64,000 nt of DNA from Spirodela intermedia (taxonomy: Eukaryota > Streptophyta > Magnoliopsida > Alismatales > Araceae), in the NCBI GenBank assembly GCA_902729315.2, contig LR746272.1:9852327-9916326 (forward strand), read 5' to 3'. The notes under the pieces were generated by a model. The model was not told the DNA's origin. It was given only the letters and a program-made list of their open reading frames with translations, and did not search any database. A program made the position numbers and the translations under genes. Positions 59,801 to 64,000 of the stretch are shown piece after piece. Position 1 is the first letter of the stretch; every line of letters begins with the position of its first letter.

Positions 59801-62800
59801 TGTTCCGTTTGGTATGGGGAATCAAGTCGTTCGATATAGTGAGCGAACGTCTGGCTGCTCTGTCTGTCTACTTGCGACCTCTGTCTCTTTCTCTCTCGCA
59901 TTCACAGTCTTTTACTTTCTCTCGCTCCTTGTCTAGCTCGCTCGCTCACGTGGGGATATCGTCACCACGGAGACGGTGTTGAACATCAAGTAACGAACGA
60001 ACTACGAGAGATGAGATGCATAGAAACGGTCTCACGATGTATCCGTTGCCAGTAACATGATAGTTCCATCGAATGAACTCTATTTGTGTTGAATTGTTAT
60101 AACTTTATTCTGTTATGAAAGTTTTAGTGCACTAAAAAAGTACCTGATTCACTAGGAGCCGGATCTATTGTGTAGCAACTCTTACCTCTTAAGTTTGTAC
60201 CTAGAGTATTTGGAATAACACCTTTCTCTAGTCCTTTGATTTACGCGTTATTTAGAATTTGGAGGCCCGCTACCCACTGAGATGGGGAGGGCAACAGACC
60301 ACACAACGCGTAGACTTATCCAAAAAAAAAAGACTCAACTAATAAAATGCACTCAGATTCTCGAGAAAGAACATGAGCAGACAAACGGCTTTCCGCACTG
60401 AATTATTAACCTACTTTCAAGATCATCCACTGCTTGTTTATTCGACAAACGGCGAGCCTAGATTTCCGCACTGAATACTCTGCCAACCCTCTGTCCAAGT
60501 TGGTTGTTATTCCTGGTCCGATGGCTCATGACGATATCTCTGAGCTCCTATTTAATAAATTAGTTCCTATTAACGCATCCCTTGCAAGGCAGTGGAGCGT
60601 CATAAATAGGTCAGGAAATTGGGGCCACCGCTGAACTTGTCAACTTTCCGTGTAAGCTCTCACTGTACATGACCTTGCCTGATCCTTCCACAATCCTCTC
60701 CATAAAAATGAATGTCGGCAGCAGCTGCGTACCGAAGGAGATCTTGTTAGGGGATGAGACAAAGTCGAGCACCGATTCACGCTGGCATTGAGTTCATCCA
60801 CGGTGTGACTGAACACGCTTCTCGTCACTTGGACCATTTACACCACCCTTTTGGGGTCGTTTTACTTGGTACTCGTTCTTGTGAAACCCCGTACATGACC
60901 TGCTTTTGATAGCAATGGTATCATTCATATTTTGGGAAATGAGAAAAGTGATCCCTTTTATTTCGTAAATGACAAGTCAACAGGGTGTGGGCAATGAGGG
61001 ATTTTCTTCTCGAATCTAACACTCTGTATCACATAGTCATCACTGCATCATGTTGAAACATCCATCGATTCTCTACACATCATAAAGCTACTGTTCTTGA
61101 CTACACCTTAATGTTCTCCATATAATTAATCCCCTTTTTTTTTTTTTTACGGGAGTCCCTGGCAACAGAAAGTTGCTCCGGCGGTTACTTTAATCGAGAA
61201 GAGGATAAACGAGCAAGTAACAAATAATTGAGAAGCGCAAGCACCTTGCCCTTTGTAACCCGATTTGGGACACAAACGCTACTATTCAACAAGGAACGGG
61301 ACCGGGACGGAAGCAAAGATTTGAACGCATCTTCCCTAGGAGCGTTAAATCCTTCGCTTGACTCTTTCTTCTAAAGTTGTGTCCACACTCCACGCTCCTT
61401 TTCACGATAATGGAGGACTTGACATATGATGCATGGAGAAGACTTTAAAGTCGGAAAACACGCTGTTCAATGGTTACCTTTGCCGCATTAGCTTGTAAAG
61501 TTTTAAATAGTTTAATGGTTGATTAAAGTATTTCGCAGACAGGGGTTGACCCTTGCTCCCGCGTGCTGTACGGAGGGAGGCCAAACGTCTAACTTGGCGC
61601 CGTCATTATTATGGGCTATTTCCGAAAGCATGCGGGCATTCCGAGCTGATCGTTCATTGGCTAACCGACGAGTACCAGTTATGATGATGATCACGCCATG
61701 ACTAACCGCTAACCTCCTGTGGGCTTGTTTGAGAAGCCAATAGCGAATGCCGACGAACCATTTACGTGAGGAGCACTTTATGCTTAAGTTCCGAAAGTCA
61801 AACCTACGAGTTATCACGATCTTACACTAGGCGCCCGATAAAGAAACAGCTGTATCAACCTGCGGGGAACGCCACAGACAGCTGAAAAGGGGAATGGATG
61901 AGCGGCGGCTGCCCGGGTTCCCCGTAAGCTTAACCAATGGCATTGAATGCTCTCCCAAACCTTCGGCGAACATGGGTCTTGTTCATGCCCCAACGACCAA
62001 CCGGCATGCCGACGGAACCCTACCTAGTGGCCATGTCTAGTTAATGTTAGTTTGGACGTCCTCAGTTCTCTCTCTCCCCGCACGCTGGCGAGTGGCTCAT
62101 CGTGGGAGATACCGTACGCTGTCCTTCTTACTACAGAAAACCCAGCAGCTGGGTTCGTCAAGCAGGATGTTCATCTTGATCGCTTTCGCCTGGGGTGTGC
62201 CGAAAACTTGCATAATTTACGTTCATTCAACGCTTCGTTATAAACTTTGCCTTTTCTCCTCGGTGAATTTTAGAACTTAGCCAGTGTGGGATGTGATGGA
62301 ACCACGCAGGTTTTTCATAAGATTCAGTTTCTTGCTGGGTCAGTTTGATGATACATTTCTCGAAACAAAGGCTGGGACTCGTCTCTCCCATTGGAATGAG
62401 AGCAAAAAGATGCTTCAATCGCGAGAACACACCACCCCTTAAGCTTGATGAACGTGATGTTCTACCAGGGACTAGTTTAGCTATATCATCTTGATATTTG
62501 GTAGTCAACTATGCCTCTACTTTATCATCTGGTGTGTGAATCTATGATGAGTGCATGCTAACGAGCTGCTGTGCCGACTTGTGGGCCTCTCCTCGAATAA
62601 TGCACCCGGCAGGGGAGGGAAAAGAGAGGCTTCTGATTTGCTGGGCGAATGTACTTATCAAACCTCGTCAGGGATTCCATACAGTGTACTAGGTCGACGG
62701 ACTGAGGGGGCGAACCTGGCCGTAGAGGCTGAGAGGTAGCACAGAACGGTGGGAATGAGTGCTAGTGGCGGAAGCGGAATAAGGATGTGGGCAAAGAAAT

Positions 62801-62925
62801 AGAGAAAGAGGGAGAGAGAGAAAGGGAGACGGAGATGGACTATAAGCATTGAAACCGCGGGGGGATTGGGGGGGGGAGGAGACGGACTTCCGACTATGCG
62901 AATGAGAGCGATAACTAAGGGAATA
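59801..62925 (+). repeat. DUF538 unit spacer, copy E
   Basis: From 59969 on it repeats 44744 onward at a constant offset of 15,225. The first about 170 bases match 44626-44740, with about 50 extra bases (CTTTCTCTCGCTCCTTG...) that are missing in copy A. Noncoding as far as can be seen. Confidence 0.85.
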
Positions 62926-63766
62926 AGCAAGGAGTGTAGAGTGAAAGAGGGTGGGCACAGTGTTTGACATACCCCTATGCAGATACTCCACCCAATTCGT
63001 TACCTTGTGAAGTCATTCACAGACCAGATGCATAACAGAAAATTTACCAAGTCAGGCCGAACAATCTTGATGCTCATCTTTTCCGGTACGTATGGAACGT
63101 TTCCCTTCAACGTGATTCTGCCCCTTCCTCAGTTGACCTTCACTACCACTGGCGCCTGGATGACCCCTCTTCGAGTTCTGACTTCTCTTTTGTCACGGAT
63201 GCTATTAAAACCCATAAGGAAGGGACCATAATTGCGTGGGTCCCACATCTCCGCTTCGTTTCCTCCGTCAGAAGTCGCTGTGTAATTATGAGGGCCAAGT
63301 GGCATCCTTAGGTGATGATAACTAGAGTGCTTCAATCCAAAGGCCCATGCTGGCGTTCCCGTGGATCATCGGACATTGAACAACAGCCTGCCTCGCCGCC
63401 AGTTTCGAAGATCATTTAACACTCCCGATTCCACTCACCCGGACGACCAAGCCAGAGCTTCTCATCCGTCCCCTGAGAACCCCTGCAAACCAAACGGCAA
63501 CCTCTAGTTCATTGCATCCCACGGTCCCGCGTCAGGCTGTGAGGCCCACACGCTGAACCAGCCATCTCCCTTATCCGTCCCCCGCGAAGACCGCACTATA
63601 TAAGTATCCCTCCCGCTCGCCTCCATCGCACCCATCACTTCACGTCATCAGCCAGCTCTCTTTCCTCCTCATCCCCAGGAGACGGGTCGTCACCTTCTCC
63701 TTCAGACACCGGTTGCTCCACCGATCCGCCCCGCTCGTAACCCCACCGCAGGTCCACGTTCCACCA
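62926..63766 (+). promoter_or_regulatory. Type 1 promoter region of gene E
   Basis: Same as 47701-48541 at the 15,225 offset. TATA box TATATAA at 63597-63603. Confidence 0.8.
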
Positions 63767-64000
63767 ATGGCGCAGCAGACCATCGAGGCCCACCGCCCCG
63801 GCGCGGAGATCTACACGGGCGACGACCTCTGCCGCCAGAAGGCCATCGACCTCCTCGAGGAACTCAACCTCCCCAGGGGCCTCCTCCCCATTGAGAACGT
63901 CGAGGAGATCGGCATCAACCGTCAGACCGGCTTCGTGTGGCTCCGCCAGAAGAAGGCCCTCAACTACACCTTCCGCAAGGCCGGCCGCCTCGTCTCCTAC
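63767..64000 (+). CDS. DUF538 (SVB-like) protein, copy E, cut by the window end
   Basis: The first 78 codons of a DUF538 gene, reading the same as copy A over the visible part. The DUF538 domain begins at about residue 23. The rest lies beyond the window. It is in the same orientation as D and sits on a spacer-promoter block that appears to be a recent copy of the one before gene A. Confidence 0.9.
   Translation, partial: MAQQTIEAHRPGAEIYTGDDLCRQKAIDLLEELNLPRGLLPIENVEEIGINRQTGFVWLRQKKALNYTFRKAGRLVSY

Overview
The window is plant nuclear DNA, most likely from a monocot. It has split genes with GT-AG introns, an intronless gene family with GC-rich coding sequence, AT-rich intergenic DNA and nested Ty1/copia retroelements with tRNA-Met-type primer sites. 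The species cannot be named from the sequence alone. No virus, organelle segment, rRNA, tRNA gene or CRISPR array was recognised.

Left part (1-9980). It opens with the last exon of a mitochondrial-type malate dehydrogenase gene on the + strand (759-899). An apparently intact five-exon GDSL esterase/lipase gene follows on the - strand (2056-3627; 376 aa, catalytic Ser, Asp and His present). A decayed GDSL copy lies on the + strand (6345-7140). The rest is noncoding.

Middle part (9675-36440). This is a second, much expanded copy of the GDSL block at about 1350-6230. The ancestral block was about 5 kb; the second copy now spans about 27 kb. It is split by two copia relics of one family (9981-17562 on +; 21288-28975 on -), a third copia element (29288-34365, -), a GC-rich insertion with a minisatellite (18576-19420) and solo LTRs of a 1.6-1.7 kb LTR family. 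Solo LTRs lie at 14213-15799, 21609-23320 and 34718-36359, each flanked by a perfect or one-mismatch 5-bp repeat. The GDSL copy here (17563-18279) is broken.

Right part (37226-64000). This is a DUF538 (SVB-like) gene cluster with five intronless copies in the order A(+), B(-), C(-), D(+), E(+, cut by the window end). A fourth copia element (38280-44541), nested in a half LTR of the 1.6 kb family, sits where an older unit lost its gene. The repeat unit (gene, downstream block, spacer, promoter) is about 5.16 kb. Copies A and E share a 4.03 kb block that appears almost identical, at a constant offset of 15,225 bp. Promoter and 3' flank types are reshuffled between copies, and the spacer and gene of unit C look like one unit split by a roughly 2.5 kb inversion.

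The genes do not form a pathway. The window mainly records local duplication, inversion and retroelement nesting around two plant gene families. No new biochemical system is evident; the shuffled DUF538 cassette array is the most notable structure.
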